A stretch of 64,000 nucleotides of DNA from JAJAZB01 sp965249815 (GCA_965249815.1 CBDFMV010000003.1:1240001-1304000); one strand, 5' to 3'; positions 15,254 to 24,476 are shown, counted from the first letter of the stretch. Notes: a model not told the origin generated them from the sequence alone. Numbers and translations are program-made.

Positions 15254-17116
15254 ATGAACTACAAAGGGTTGTTTGGGTTGATTGCTCTCTTCGTGCTCGC
15301 CGGAAGGTTGAGCGCCGCCGCGCAGGAACCCGCTGGGCTTCCTGAAAAAACCAGTGCCCCCACTGCGCCAGCCAACGAGGCGGAGCTGGGTCGCGAGTAC
15401 GTGCGCTCCGGCGATTACGAAAAGGCAAAGGCAGTTTTCAAGAAAATGGCGGGCGACCCCAAGCACTTCGTCGAGATCTACCGGCCTTACCTGCAAAGCC
15501 TGGCTCAGACCAAAGACTGGCCGGAAGCTGACCGGTTTGTGAAACGCCTCCTGCGTTCCGACGAAGAAAATCCGCTGTACCGCGCCGCAGCGGGCCGGGT
15601 GGCGCTCGCACAGGGGAAACCCGCCGAAGCCGAAAAACTTTTTGGGGAAGCAGTGGAAAGGGCCAAAAAATCGGAGGATTTGACTAACCGATTGGCCATA
15701 GATTTTTACGAAGCTGGTCAGCACGAGTGGGCCATCGACGCCTACACCACCTCGCGAAAAGCGTTGAACGACGAAAATCAGTACGCCCTTCCGCTGGCGC
15801 GGCTGTACCGGCTGGTCGGAAAGCCGGAAGCCATGATTGAGGAGTACCTGCGATTTGGCAAGGACGAAGGCAACCGCGAAACCGCGCAGGGACGGATGCA
15901 GGACGAGCTGAAAGACGAAAAAGACATCGCCCTACTCGAAAAAACGCTGTACCGCAAGGTGCAGGAGTCGCCTAATGAACCGTATTTCAACGAAATGCTC
16001 GTTTGGCACCTGCTTCAGCAAAAAGAATTCGGCAAGGCGTTCATTCAGGCGCGAGCCATGGACAAACGCTACCGGCTCGAAGGCCAGCGCATCGTGGAAA
16101 TTGGTTTCATGGCGATGCAAAACCGCGATTTTCCGGCCTCTGGGCGCGTGTTCGAGTACCTGGTGAAAGAGTACCCAAAGAGCGCCAATTACCCCGTGTA
16201 CCGACGCCTGCTTATCAACGCCAAGGAGGAGGTCGTGAAAACCACGTACCCGGTCAATCCGCACGACATCCGGGTGCTAATTGGTGAATACCAAAAACTC
16301 TTCGACGAACTGGGTCGTAACCAGAAAACCCTCGAAGCCCTTCGCAACACGGCTCAACTTTACGCTTTTTACCTGAACGAAAAAGACACGGCTACTACGG
16401 TGCTTCAGCAGGCCATCAAACTGGGGGGTAACGATCAGGAATTTATTGACCGGTGCAAGCTCGACCTCGGCGACGTGTTCCTGCTGAAAAGCGAACCCTG
16501 GGAAGCTACGTTGCTGTATTCGCAGGTGGAGAAGTCGGAAAAAGACAGTCCGCTGGGTTACGACGCCAAGCTGCGCAATGCCAAACTCAATTACTTCAAG
16601 GGCGATTTCGACCTGGCCAAAGAAATGCTCGACATCCTGAAACAAGCCACGACCCGCGAAATTGCCAACGACGCGCTCCAGCTAAGCTTGCTCATTCAGG
16701 ACAACACCGGTCTCGACTCCAACGAAGCCCCGCTACGGGCCTACGCCTCGACGGAACTACTCCTGTTCCAAAACCGGACGCGCGAAGCCCTGGTGCGGCT
16801 GGATAGCCTCTACAATGCCTTCAGCAAAGACGGCCTCGCTGACGAAATCCTGTACCTGCGGGCTAACACGCTGCTGAAAGAGAACCGGCCGCAGGAAGCC
16901 ATTGGGGATTTGGAGAAAATCATCAAAATCCACCCAACTGACATCCTCGGCGACGACGCCGTTTTTCTGATGGCTAAAACCTACCAGGAAAAACTCAATG
17001 AGAAAGAAAAGGCCATGAACCTGTTTCAGGAAATCCTGACTAAATACCCCGGCAGCATCTTCGGGGCCGAGGCCCGCAAACGGTTCAGAATGTTGCGCGG
17101 CGATGCAATAAATTAG
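15254..17116 (+). CDS. Tetratricopeptide-repeat protein, exported
   Basis: 620 residues with an N-terminal signal peptide (MNYKGLFGLIALFVLAGRLSAAAQ) and TPR-type helical hairpins along the length: AELGREYVRSGDYEKAKAVFKKM near the start, an ALAQGKPAEAEKLFGEAVERA block, and C-terminal QEAIGDLEKIIKIHP and MNLFQEILTKYPGS. Proteins of this kind act as periplasmic or outer-membrane scaffolds; the partner is unknown. The ATG at 15254 is taken; a TTG two codons earlier is possible. It sits at the edge of the candidate oriC. Confidence 0.85.
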   Translation: MNYKGLFGLIALFVLAGRLSAAAQEPAGLPEKTSAPTAPANEAELGREYVRSGDYEKAKAVFKKMAGDPKHFVEIYRPYLQSLAQTKDWPEADRFVKRLLRSDEENPLYRAAAGRVALAQGKPAEAEKLFGEAVERAKKSEDLTNRLAIDFYEAGQHEWAIDAYTTSRKALNDENQYALPLARLYRLVGKPEAMIEEYLRFGKDEGNRETAQGRMQDELKDEKDIALLEKTLYRKVQESPNEPYFNEMLVWHLLQQKEFGKAFIQARAMDKRYRLEGQRIVEIGFMAMQNRDFPASGRVFEYLVKEYPKSANYPVYRRLLINAKEEVVKTTYPVNPHDIRVLIGEYQKLFDELGRNQKTLEALRNTAQLYAFYLNEKDTATTVLQQAIKLGGNDQEFIDRCKLDLGDVFLLKSEPWEATLLYSQVEKSEKDSPLGYDAKLRNAKLNYFKGDFDLAKEMLDILKQATTREIANDALQLSLLIQDNTGLDSNEAPLRAYASTELLLFQNRTREALVRLDSLYNAFSKDGLADEILYLRANTLLKENRPQEAIGDLEKIIKIHPTDILGDDAVFLMAKTYQEKLNEKEKAMNLFQEILTKYPGSIFGAEARKRFRMLRGDAIN

Positions 17117-17120
17117 GCCT

Positions 17121-17132
17121 ATACGCGCGTAT
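17121..17132. repeat. 12-bp perfect palindrome ATACGCGCGTAT
   Basis: Perfect palindrome five bases after the stop of the TPR gene and 38 bases before the GTG of the peptidase/MORN gene. It could be an operator for a dimeric regulator or chance; nothing else supports either. Confidence 0.4.
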
Positions 17133-17169
17133 TTATGGGGTAAATCGGCCTTCCAAACCAGTTGCCCCT

Positions 17170-18330
17170 GTGAAACTTCCTGCCTACCTCCTGCTCCTGC
17201 TGGCCTGGCCCGTCGCCCTACGGGCGCAGGCTCCCGAGTCGTCTTCTGATGGCGATTTCGAGTGCAATTATTTTGGCACCCGCACGGCGTCCGTTTACGG
17301 TCCCTGCGACATTCACACGTTCCGATCCAACGGCCATGCTGAGGAAGTTATCGACAACATTCTCAAACACGCCGGCATGGGTTACGGACCGAGAAAATTC
17401 ATGGCCGTGGAATGCCCCAACGTGGACAATTGCTACGCCGCCCGCATCAAAGGCGTGCAGTACATCGTGTACGACAATAAATTTCTGAAGCAGGTCGAAG
17501 ACTGGACCCGCACCGATTGGGCCGCCATCAGCATCATGGCCCATGAAATTGCCCACCACCTCTACGGCCACACCGCTGACCGTCGGGGGCCGCGCCCCGA
17601 AAACGAGAAGCAGGCCGATTACTTCTCAGGCTTCGTCCTCCACAACCTTGGTGCCAGTCTCCTGGAATCCCAGACGGCCATTCGGATGTTGACCACCGAT
17701 CAACCCAGCGCGACGCACCCACCCCGCTCCGAACGCCTTCGCGTGATTGAAAATGGGTGGCGCGACGCCGAGAGTCTCTACCCACGCTCGTCCCGCTCCC
17801 AACCGCCCATTGTTGCCTCAAGTGTGGATAACCACCCCGATTTTGGTGGAAATGTGGACAAGTCGCGGGAGTTATCCACAAAATCTTCATCGAATGCGCC
17901 CGCCCGCAATGGCCCTCTGAAGGAAATTGGTTGCCTGAGTGGCGATTGCACCGACGGCGAAGGGGTGTTTGTTCACGTTAGCGGCGAACGGTACGAAGGC
18001 GGTTGGAGCGAGGGAAAACGCGATGGCTGGGGCGTGCATTTTTACGGAAACGGCAAAAAACGCTACGAAGGCCAGTACGTGTCGGGCAAACGCCAGGGTA
18101 AAGGAATTTACCATTTTCAGAACGGTGACCGGTACGTCGGCAGTTTTTTCAACGACCACCTCAACGGCAAAGGAACTTACTATTACGCCAACGGTGACCG
18201 TTACGTGGGCCTGTTCCGCAACGACAAGCGCGATGGGCGCGGCACTTACGTGTACGCCAACGGGCGGCAGGAAGTCAGTTACTACCACGACGACAGCCAG
18301 TTGAACCTCGCCGCTGAAACAGGCAAATAA
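17170..18330 (+). CDS. M48-like zinc peptidase fused to MORN repeats
   Basis: 386 residues starting with GTG, chosen because it gives a clean signal peptide (MKLPAYLLLLLAWPVALRAQ). The N-terminal half carries HEIAHH at 125-130 and a downstream Glu at about 146 in NEKQADYFSG, the gluzincin layout (HExxH plus ExxxD) of M48-type metallopeptidases. A disordered linker (about 205-250) leads to at least four MORN repeats (YEGGWSEGKRDGWGVHFY, YEGQYVSGKRQGKGIYHF, YVGSFFNDHLNGKGTYYY, YVGLFRNDKRDGRGTYVY). MORN repeats bind membranes or proteins; substrate unknown. The codons of the linker contain three DnaA-box-like sequences (see 17823-17880). Confidence 0.82.
   Translation: MKLPAYLLLLLAWPVALRAQAPESSSDGDFECNYFGTRTASVYGPCDIHTFRSNGHAEEVIDNILKHAGMGYGPRKFMAVECPNVDNCYAARIKGVQYIVYDNKFLKQVEDWTRTDWAAISIMAHEIAHHLYGHTADRRGPRPENEKQADYFSGFVLHNLGASLLESQTAIRMLTTDQPSATHPPRSERLRVIENGWRDAESLYPRSSRSQPPIVASSVDNHPDFGGNVDKSRELSTKSSSNAPARNGPLKEIGCLSGDCTDGEGVFVHVSGERYEGGWSEGKRDGWGVHFYGNGKKRYEGQYVSGKRQGKGIYHFQNGDRYVGSFFNDHLNGKGTYYYANGDRYVGLFRNDKRDGRGTYVYANGRQEVSYYHDDSQLNLAAETGK
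17823..17880. other. DnaA-box cluster inside the peptidase/MORN coding sequence
   Basis: In 58 bases there are two perfect boxes, TGTGGATAA (17823-17831) and TTATCCACA (17872-17880), plus the one-mismatch box TGTGGACAA (17853-17861). The last two are inverted with a 10-base gap, nearly the same arrangement as 15133-15159 in the candidate oriC (9-base gap). They encode a low-constraint linker (VDN, LSTK), so the DNA rather than the protein may be under selection. Confidence 0.65.
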
Positions 18331-18359
18331 GGCCGGGCGCACGTTTTCGGGAAAGTTAC

Positions 18360-18367
18360 TATCTTTG
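18360..18367 (+). promoter_or_regulatory. -7 promoter element for the acyl-CoA ligase gene (TATCTTTG)
   Basis: Exact TAnnTTTG match 50 bases before the ATG at 18417; no clear TTG at the expected -33 position. Confidence 0.5.
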
Positions 18368-18416
18368 GCTATCGTATTTTTTGAAAGATTCCCGAAAGAA
18401 TTTAAACTTTCCACAC

Positions 18417-20222
18417 ATGGAAGCGCCCCTGCTCGCGACCGCTGCTCCCACAGCGGAAGCGGCTCCGTACACCCGGTTATTCGACTTATTGCCTCACTAC
18501 GTAGCGCGGTACAACAAGCCCGACGTATTTGCCAGTAAAGTGGATGGAGTGTGGAAAAAGTACACTGCCGGAGAAGTAATCCAACTGGTAGACGAAGTCA
18601 GTTTAGGTCTGATGAACCTCGGCATTGGCAAAGACGACAAAGTGGCCATTATTTCGGCCAATCGGCCCGAGTGGAATTTCGTCGAACTGGGCATTCAGCA
18701 GCTCGGGGCCGTGAGCGTACCAATGTATCCCACCATCACGGTGGAAGACTACCGGTACATCTTCAACGACGCGGGCGTGAAGGTGGTTTTTGTAGGCAGC
18801 GCCGAGATTTACGAAAAGGTGAAAGCCGCCCGCGAAGACGCGCCGGGCATTCAGGCGGTCTACACATTCGATAAACTGCCCGGCGCAACGCTATGGACGG
18901 AAGTGCTGAGGCCGGGTAAAAACGGGAATCAGGCCGACCTCGCCGCCGCGAAGGAGTCTGTCCAGTCCGAGGATTTACTAACGCTTATCTACACATCGGG
19001 CACGACGGGCGTCCCAAAGGGGGTCATGCTCACCCACCACAACATCCTGAGCAACGTCGAGGCCGTCAAGGAATTTATCCCCGTTGACCACACCGGTCGC
19101 GCCCTGAGTTTTCTGCCACTGTGCCACATTTATGAGCGCATGGTGGTGTACATCTACCTCCGGCACGGCATCTCGGTGTACTACGCCGAAAGCATGGACA
19201 CCATCGCCGAAAACATTCGGGAAGTAAAACCCGACCTGTTCACCACCGTACCCCGCCTGCTCGAAAAAGTGTACGATAAAATCGTGGCAAAAGGCCGCGA
19301 TTTGACGGGCGTCAAGAAAGTCCTGTTTTTCTGGGCGCTCAACCTCGGCCTGCGGTACGATCCCATGGAAGATTTGGGATGGTGGTACAACCAACAACTG
19401 GCGCTTGCCCGCAAACTCATTTTCAGCAAGTGGCAGGAAGCCCTCGGCGGCAATATCAAGCTCATTTGCTCCGGTTCGGCCGCGCTTCAGCCCCGATTGG
19501 CGCGGGTATTCTGGGCGGCGGGCATTCCCGTTACGGAAGGCTACGGCCTGACGGAGACCTCGCCCGTGGTATCGGTGAGTTCGGTAAAACCCGTCGATAT
19601 GCGCGTAGGGACGGTTGGCGTTGTAATTCCGGGCGTTGAGGTGAAGTTTGCCGAAGACGGTGAAATTCTGGTGAAAGGCCCCAATGTCATGAAGGGCTAC
19701 TACAAAAAGCCCGAACAAACCGCCGAGGTCATTGACGAAGATGGCTGGTTTCACACCGGCGACATTGGCGAAATGGTGAACGGGCGCTACCTAAAAATCA
19801 CCGATCGCAAAAAAGAGATTTTCAAGACATCAGGTGGCAAATACATTGCGCCGCAAATGGTAGAGAATAAGTTGAAAGAATCACTGTTCATCGAACAGGC
19901 AATGGTACTGGGCGAAGGGCAAAAATTTCCATCGGTACTCATCGTTCCTGAATTTGAGGCGCTGAAAACCTGGAGCCGTCTCCACAACGTCCCCGTCGAT
20001 TCAGTTCAGCAAATGCTGAACGACGAACGCGTACTGGCTAAATTCCAGCAGGAAATGGACGAACTGAACAAGAGTTTTGCAAAATACGAGCAGGTGAAGA
20101 AATTTACGCTACTATCTCAGGCCTTCTCCATCGACGGCGGTGAACTAACGCCGAAACTGAGCCTGAAGCGCAAAAACATCCTTGCGAAATACAAACCCCA
20201 AATTGACGCCATGTACTCCTAA
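18417..20222 (+). CDS. fadD: Long-chain fatty-acid--CoA ligase (AMP-forming)
   Basis: 601 residues of the ANL superfamily, long-chain acyl-CoA synthetase branch (FadD15-like). It activates fatty acids to acyl-CoA via acyl-AMP. Motifs: P-loop-like YTSGTTGVPKGVMLTH, LPLCHIYERM, the EGYGLTETSPVVS A5 motif, GWFHTGDIGE, and ITDRKKEIFKTSGGKYIAP with the hinge and the C-terminal domain. The start ATG at 18417 follows the promoter element at 18360; a further upstream frame extension has no ATG. The gene ends at a strong two-way terminator shared with thrC. Confidence 0.94.
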   Translation: MEAPLLATAAPTAEAAPYTRLFDLLPHYVARYNKPDVFASKVDGVWKKYTAGEVIQLVDEVSLGLMNLGIGKDDKVAIISANRPEWNFVELGIQQLGAVSVPMYPTITVEDYRYIFNDAGVKVVFVGSAEIYEKVKAAREDAPGIQAVYTFDKLPGATLWTEVLRPGKNGNQADLAAAKESVQSEDLLTLIYTSGTTGVPKGVMLTHHNILSNVEAVKEFIPVDHTGRALSFLPLCHIYERMVVYIYLRHGISVYYAESMDTIAENIREVKPDLFTTVPRLLEKVYDKIVAKGRDLTGVKKVLFFWALNLGLRYDPMEDLGWWYNQQLALARKLIFSKWQEALGGNIKLICSGSAALQPRLARVFWAAGIPVTEGYGLTETSPVVSVSSVKPVDMRVGTVGVVIPGVEVKFAEDGEILVKGPNVMKGYYKKPEQTAEVIDEDGWFHTGDIGEMVNGRYLKITDRKKEIFKTSGGKYIAPQMVENKLKESLFIEQAMVLGEGQKFPSVLIVPEFEALKTWSRLHNVPVDSVQQMLNDERVLAKFQQEMDELNKSFAKYEQVKKFTLLSQAFSIDGGELTPKLSLKRKNILAKYKPQIDAMYS

Positions 20223-20247
20223 CGTGTATCCCTGAGCTATAACCAAC

Positions 20248-20276
20248 AAAAAGCCCCGAATATTCGGGGCTTTTTT
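20248..20276. terminator. Bidirectional terminator between the acyl-CoA ligase gene and thrC
   Basis: AAAAAGCCCCGAA pairs perfectly with TTCGGGGCTTTTT (13-bp stem, two-base centre), with T-runs in both directions. It lies between two convergent stop codons. Confidence 0.92.
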
Positions 20277-20295
20277 CGTAAAATAAAGTTACTGG

Positions 20296-21600
20296 TTAGG
20301 CCTGCGCCAGCAAATACGCTTTGAAGTCTTCAAACTGACCCGTCATGGAAATGGCCGATTTCTTCTTGTCGAGCAAATGCGCCAGCCGTTCGGGCAACGG
20401 CAGCGGTTGCCCAATGGCCTCTTCCACCGTCGGTAAAAATTTGGCCGGATGGGCTGTAGACAGAAACACGCCGCTGGCGGTTTCGTCCGTGTGCCGAAGG
20501 TAATTTTTCAGCGCCAAGTACGCCACCGCCGTGTGCGGGCACATCACATACCCCGTCCGTTCGTGAACCCGTTTGATGGCCTGCCGCGTCATGGCATCGT
20601 CGTAGAAACTACCCGAAACCACGGAGCGAACTTCGTCCCACTGTTCACCCGCCAGCAATTGCATCCGAATAAAATTACTCGGATTGCCCACGTCCATCGC
20701 GTTGGAAATCGTCTCGATGGAAGGCTTGGGCCGGTACTCGCCCGAGTCGAGGTAATCGGGCACGACGCGATTGAGGTTGGTCGCGGCGATGAATTGCTTC
20801 ACAGGCAAGCCCATTCGCCAGGCCAGCAAGCCCGCGCTAAGGTTGCCAAAATTGCCGCTGGGTACGCTGAACACGAGCGGTTTGCCCCGGAGTTTAAGTT
20901 GGGCGTACGCGCCGAAGTAGTAAAACGCCTGCGGAATGAGCCGCGAAATGTTGATGGAATTGGCCGATGCCAGGTTAAACCGTCTCCGCAGTTCCGGGTC
21001 GAGAAACGCCTGCTTCACCAGCCGCTGGCAGTCGTCGAAGGAGCCATCCACTTCGAGGGCCGTCACATTTCCGCCGAGGGTGGTGAGTTGTTTTTCCTGA
21101 ATTTCACTAACCTTGCCCGTCGGGTACAAAATCGTCACCCGAACGCCCGGCGTTTTGTAAAAACCCTGAGCGACGGCCCCGCCTGTATCGCCCGACGTGG
21201 CGACGAGGATGTGAATTTCCCGCGCTTCTTTTTTCAAAAAATACGACATGAGCGCCGCCATGAACCGCGCCCCGAAATCCTTGAAGGCCATTGACGGGCC
21301 GTGGAATAATTCCAGAACGTGGACATCTGGCTCAATTTCAACGGTTGGAGCCGGAAATTGCACGGCTTTCTGCACGATTTGAGTCAGATCCGCTGCCGGG
21401 ATGTCATCGCCGAGCAGCGCGTTAGTCACCTCAAAAGCGATTTCGGGCAACGTCAGGCGATCGATCTGGGCGAAAAAATCGGCTGACAGCACCGGAACTC
21501 GCTCCGGCATATAAAGCCCGTTGTCGGGCGGCAGACCGCGAAAAACGGCTTCCTGCAACGAAACATCCGGACTCTGGCGGTTGGTCGAAAAATACTGCAT
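20296..21600 (-). CDS. thrC: Threonine synthase
   Basis: 434 residues. Pyridoxal-phosphate enzyme that converts O-phosphohomoserine to threonine. The N-terminus MQYFSTNRQSPDVSLQEAVFRGLPPDNGLYMPE is that of the ThrC1 family. The PLP lysine sits in PSMAFKDFGARF, followed by ATSGDTGGAVAQGF and the SANSINISRLIPQAFYYF block. The start is the ATG at 21600; longer frames upstream are antisense to the divergent aldehyde dehydrogenase gene. The promoter at 21625-21655 supports this start. hom and thrB are not adjacent. Confidence 0.95.
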   Translation of the reverse strand: MQYFSTNRQSPDVSLQEAVFRGLPPDNGLYMPERVPVLSADFFAQIDRLTLPEIAFEVTNALLGDDIPAADLTQIVQKAVQFPAPTVEIEPDVHVLELFHGPSMAFKDFGARFMAALMSYFLKKEAREIHILVATSGDTGGAVAQGFYKTPGVRVTILYPTGKVSEIQEKQLTTLGGNVTALEVDGSFDDCQRLVKQAFLDPELRRRFNLASANSINISRLIPQAFYYFGAYAQLKLRGKPLVFSVPSGNFGNLSAGLLAWRMGLPVKQFIAATNLNRVVPDYLDSGEYRPKPSIETISNAMDVGNPSNFIRMQLLAGEQWDEVRSVVSGSFYDDAMTRQAIKRVHERTGYVMCPHTAVAYLALKNYLRHTDETASGVFLSTAHPAKFLPTVEEAIGQPLPLPERLAHLLDKKKSAISMTGQFEDFKAYLLAQA

Positions 21601-21624
21601 GGGCGCGAGGTGGGAATCAAGCCG

Positions 21625-21655
21625 CAAAGCTACGGGTTTGCCCCGTAGCGCCCAA
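21625..21655 (-). promoter_or_regulatory. thrC promoter (TTG - 20 bp - TAGCTTTG, minus strand)
   Basis: On the minus strand, TTG (21655-21653) is followed after 20 bases by TAGCTTTG (21632-21625), fitting both Bacteroidota promoter elements, 25 bases before the thrC ATG. Confidence 0.7.
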
Positions 21656-21687
21656 CCCAGCAGCCCGGCCAAACGCCGGAATTTTGG

Positions 21688-21695
21688 TAACTTCG
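21688..21695 (+). promoter_or_regulatory. Candidate -7 element for the P5C dehydrogenase gene (TAACTTCG)
   Basis: Seven of eight positions match TAnnTTTG; 25 bases before the ATG at 21721. No -33 TTG seen. Confidence 0.35.
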
Positions 21696-21720
21696 CCCCA
21701 CTCAACGAACTACAAAACCC

Positions 21721-23352
21721 ATGTCGAACGGCTTTTTCCAGGTTCCCTCGCCGAAGAACGAACCCATTTTTTCCTACGCACCTGGCTCGCCGGAGCGCCA
21801 GAAACTTAAAGACACCCTCGCCGAACTGCGCAGAAAGCAAACCGACATCCCGATGGTCATCGGCGGCGAAGAAGTGCGAACGACGCGCACCGTGCCTGTA
21901 CTGCCGCCCCACGACCACCAGCATCCGCTGGGTCGGTTTTACGACGGCGACGCGTCCCACGTGGAGGCCGCCATCGGGGCCGCTCTCGCTGCTCGCGACG
22001 TCTGGGTGAGTCTTCCCTGGGAGCAACGCATCGCCATTTTTCTGAAAGCCGCTGACCTATCGGCCACGAAATACCGCTACCAGCTCAACGCAGCCACCAT
22101 GCTGGGCCAGTCGAAAAACGCTTACCAGGCCGAAATCGATTCGGCCTGCGAATGGATCGATTTTCTGCGGTTCAACGCCCATTTCGCTACCGAAATTTAC
22201 CACCAGCAACCCATCTCGTCCGACGGCGTTTGGAACCGGCTCGAGTACCGGCCACTCGAAGGATTCGTCTATGCACTCACGCCGTTCAATTTCACGGCCA
22301 TTGCCGGGAATCTGCCCGCCTGCGTAGCCATGATGGGCAACGTGGTGGTGTGGAAACCCGCCCCGACGCAGATGCTCGCCGCCCACGTCATCATGCGGGT
22401 GCTGCACGAAGCGGGCCTGCCCGACGGCGTCATCAACCTGATTCAGGGCGACGGCCCGGCGCTGGGCAAGGTCGTTTTTGAGCACCGCGATTTCGCCGGA
22501 ATCCACTTCACCGGGAGCACGGGTGTATTTCAAAGCATCTGGAAACAAATCGGCGACAACATCCATCGTTACAAATCATACCCGCGCATCGTGGGCGAAA
22601 CCGGCGGCAAGGATTTCGTGGTGGCTCACCGCTCCGCCGACGCGCAGGCGCTGGCCGTGGCGCTGGTGCGCGGGGCGTTCGAGTTTCAGGGGCAGAAATG
22701 CTCGGCGGCCTCGCGGGCCTACATTCCGGCCAACCTCTGGGACGAAACGTGGGGCCATATGCGCCGGATGCTTGGTGAATTGAAGATGGGGGGCACCGAA
22801 GATTTCTCCAACTTCATCAACGCCGTCATCGACGAGCGGGCGTTTGACAAAATTGCCCGGTACATTGAGACGGCCAAAGCCGACTCATCTGTGGAAATTC
22901 TGGCGGGCGGAAAATGCGACAAATCGGTGGGGTATTTCATTGACCCAACGGTTATCCGGGCTTCCGACCCGCGCTACGTGACCATGTGCGAAGAGATCTT
23001 CGGCCCCGTGCTCACCGTTCACGTGTACGACGAAAATCAGTTCGAAGAAACCCTTGAACTGGTGGACAGCACTTCGCCCTACGCCCTGACTGGCTCTATT
23101 TTTGCCAAAGACCGGTACGCCGTGGCGTTGGCCACGCAAAAATTAGTCAATTCGGCGGGCAATTTTTACATCAACGACAAACCGACCGGGGCCGTTGTGG
23201 GTCAGCAGCCCTTCGGCGGGGCGCGGGCCTCGGGCACCAACGACAAGGCTGGTTCGGCCTTCAACCTGCTGCGCTGGGTGTCGGTGCGGACGATTAAAGA
23301 AACCTTCAATCCGCCGGTGGATTACCGGTATCCGTTTTTGGACGAAGCTTAA
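21721..23352 (+). CDS. pruA: L-glutamate gamma-semialdehyde (P5C) dehydrogenase
   Basis: 543 residues, typical of the stand-alone P5C dehydrogenase group. It oxidises glutamate semialdehyde to glutamate with NAD+ in proline breakdown. Motifs: TPFNFTAIAGNLP, the nucleotide-binding FTGSTGVFQSIWKQIG, ETGGKDFVVAH with the catalytic Glu, and FEFQGQKCSAASRAY with the catalytic Cys; C-terminal QQPFGGARASGTNDKAG. The ATG at 21721 gives the family N-terminus. The proline dehydrogenase partner is not in the window. Confidence 0.95.
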   Translation: MSNGFFQVPSPKNEPIFSYAPGSPERQKLKDTLAELRRKQTDIPMVIGGEEVRTTRTVPVLPPHDHQHPLGRFYDGDASHVEAAIGAALAARDVWVSLPWEQRIAIFLKAADLSATKYRYQLNAATMLGQSKNAYQAEIDSACEWIDFLRFNAHFATEIYHQQPISSDGVWNRLEYRPLEGFVYALTPFNFTAIAGNLPACVAMMGNVVVWKPAPTQMLAAHVIMRVLHEAGLPDGVINLIQGDGPALGKVVFEHRDFAGIHFTGSTGVFQSIWKQIGDNIHRYKSYPRIVGETGGKDFVVAHRSADAQALAVALVRGAFEFQGQKCSAASRAYIPANLWDETWGHMRRMLGELKMGGTEDFSNFINAVIDERAFDKIARYIETAKADSSVEILAGGKCDKSVGYFIDPTVIRASDPRYVTMCEEIFGPVLTVHVYDENQFEETLELVDSTSPYALTGSIFAKDRYAVALATQKLVNSAGNFYINDKPTGAVVGQQPFGGARASGTNDKAGSAFNLLRWVSVRTIKETFNPPVDYRYPFLDEA

Positions 23353-23357
23353 AAGGT

Positions 23358-23427
23358 GGGAACATGGATTAGACAGAAAACACGGATTGACACGGACGAT
23401 CCGTATTTCCCGCCTAATCCGTGTTCC
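23358..23427. repeat. Imperfect palindrome between pruA and the isoaspartyl peptidase gene
   Basis: The left arm, starting GGGAACATGGATTAG, pairs with the right arm, ending CTAATCCGTGTTCCC, over about 30 bases; most mismatches are transitions. It carries the phrase CACGGATT several times. It lies between co-directional genes, six bases after one stop and 18 bases before the next ATG. Confidence 0.75.
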
Positions 23428-23444
23428 CAACAATTCCAGCAAAA

Positions 23445-24476
23445 ATGAAAAGACTTCTCACCGCCCTGCTTTTCGCCAGCACCAGTCTACTGGCTCAAAC
23501 CACGACTCCGCAGAAAATCACGCTCGTCATCCACGGCGGCGCGGGGACGATTACGCGCAAAAACATGACGCCGGAAAAGGAAAAAGCTTACCTCGAAGCG
23601 CTCGAACTGGCGCTGAAAACCGGCTACGCGGTGTTGAAAAAAGGCGGCTCCAGCCTCGACGCCGTTGAAGCGACGATTCACGTCATGGAAGACTCGCCCC
23701 TGTTCAACGCGGGCAAGGGCGCGGTGTTTACCCACGAAGGTAAAAATGAACTCGATGCAGCCATCATGGACGGCAAGACCGGCCAGGCCGGAGCCGTGGC
23801 GGGCGTCACCACGGTACGCAACCCGATTTCGGCGGCGCGGGCGGTGATGGAGAAATCCGAGCACGTCATGCTCGTGGGCAAGGGGGCGGAGGAATTCGCC
23901 AAGCTCAAAGGCCTGGAAATCATGGATCCCAAGTATTTTTTCACCGAAGCCCGCTGGCAGGGTTTACAGCAAGCCCTGAAGGAAGAAAAAGTGCAGCTCG
24001 ACCACACCGCGCCCAAAGACAGCAGCGGCCGGGCCGATGAACTTATTTTCACGGAAGGCCGGAAATTCGGCACTGTCGGCTGCGTGGCCCTCGATCAGTA
24101 CGGCAACCTCGCGGCGGGCACCTCCACCGGCGGCATGACCAACAAACGCTGGGGCCGCGTGGGCGACGCTCCGCTCATCGGCGTGGGCACCTACGCCGAC
24201 AACGCCACCTGCGCCGTGTCGGCCACGGGCCACGGCGAGTACTTCATCCGCTCCGTGGTGGCGCACGACATCGCCTCGCTGATGGCCTATAAAGGGTTTT
24301 CGGTGAGGAAAGCTGCCGACGAAGTGGTGATGAAAAAGCTCGTGGCGCGCGGCGGCGAAGGCGGCGTCATTGCCCTCGACCGCCAGGGCAACTTCGCCAT
24401 GCCTTTCAACTCCGAAGGCATGTACCGGGGTTTTATCAAAGCCGATGGAACGCTAAAGGTGGAAATTTACAAATAG
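23445..24476 (+). CDS. iaaA: Isoaspartyl peptidase / plant-type L-asparaginase, exported
   Basis: 343 residues of the Ntn-hydrolase asparaginase-2 family, which removes isoaspartyl residues from peptides and hydrolyses asparagine. A signal peptide (MKRLLTALLFASTSLLAQ) points to the periplasm. The precursor must cleave itself before Thr-210 in KFGTVGCVALD, the nucleophile of the mature enzyme; the downstream GNLAAGTSTGGMTNKRWGRVGD and ATGHGEYFIR form the active site. Conserved HGGAGTI is at the N-terminus. Start ATG 23445. The frame remains open in part after the stop, through the 21-bp repeat array that follows. Confidence 0.93.
   Translation: MKRLLTALLFASTSLLAQTTTPQKITLVIHGGAGTITRKNMTPEKEKAYLEALELALKTGYAVLKKGGSSLDAVEATIHVMEDSPLFNAGKGAVFTHEGKNELDAAIMDGKTGQAGAVAGVTTVRNPISAARAVMEKSEHVMLVGKGAEEFAKLKGLEIMDPKYFFTEARWQGLQQALKEEKVQLDHTAPKDSSGRADELIFTEGRKFGTVGCVALDQYGNLAAGTSTGGMTNKRWGRVGDAPLIGVGTYADNATCAVSATGHGEYFIRSVVAHDIASLMAYKGFSVRKAADEVVMKKLVARGGEGGVIALDRQGNFAMPFNSEGMYRGFIKADGTLKVEIYK

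Noticed and set aside
21601..22026. Upstream extension of threonine synthase
   Set aside because: It is antisense to the P5C dehydrogenase gene, and the promoter at 21625-21655 and family N-terminus both fix the start at 21600.
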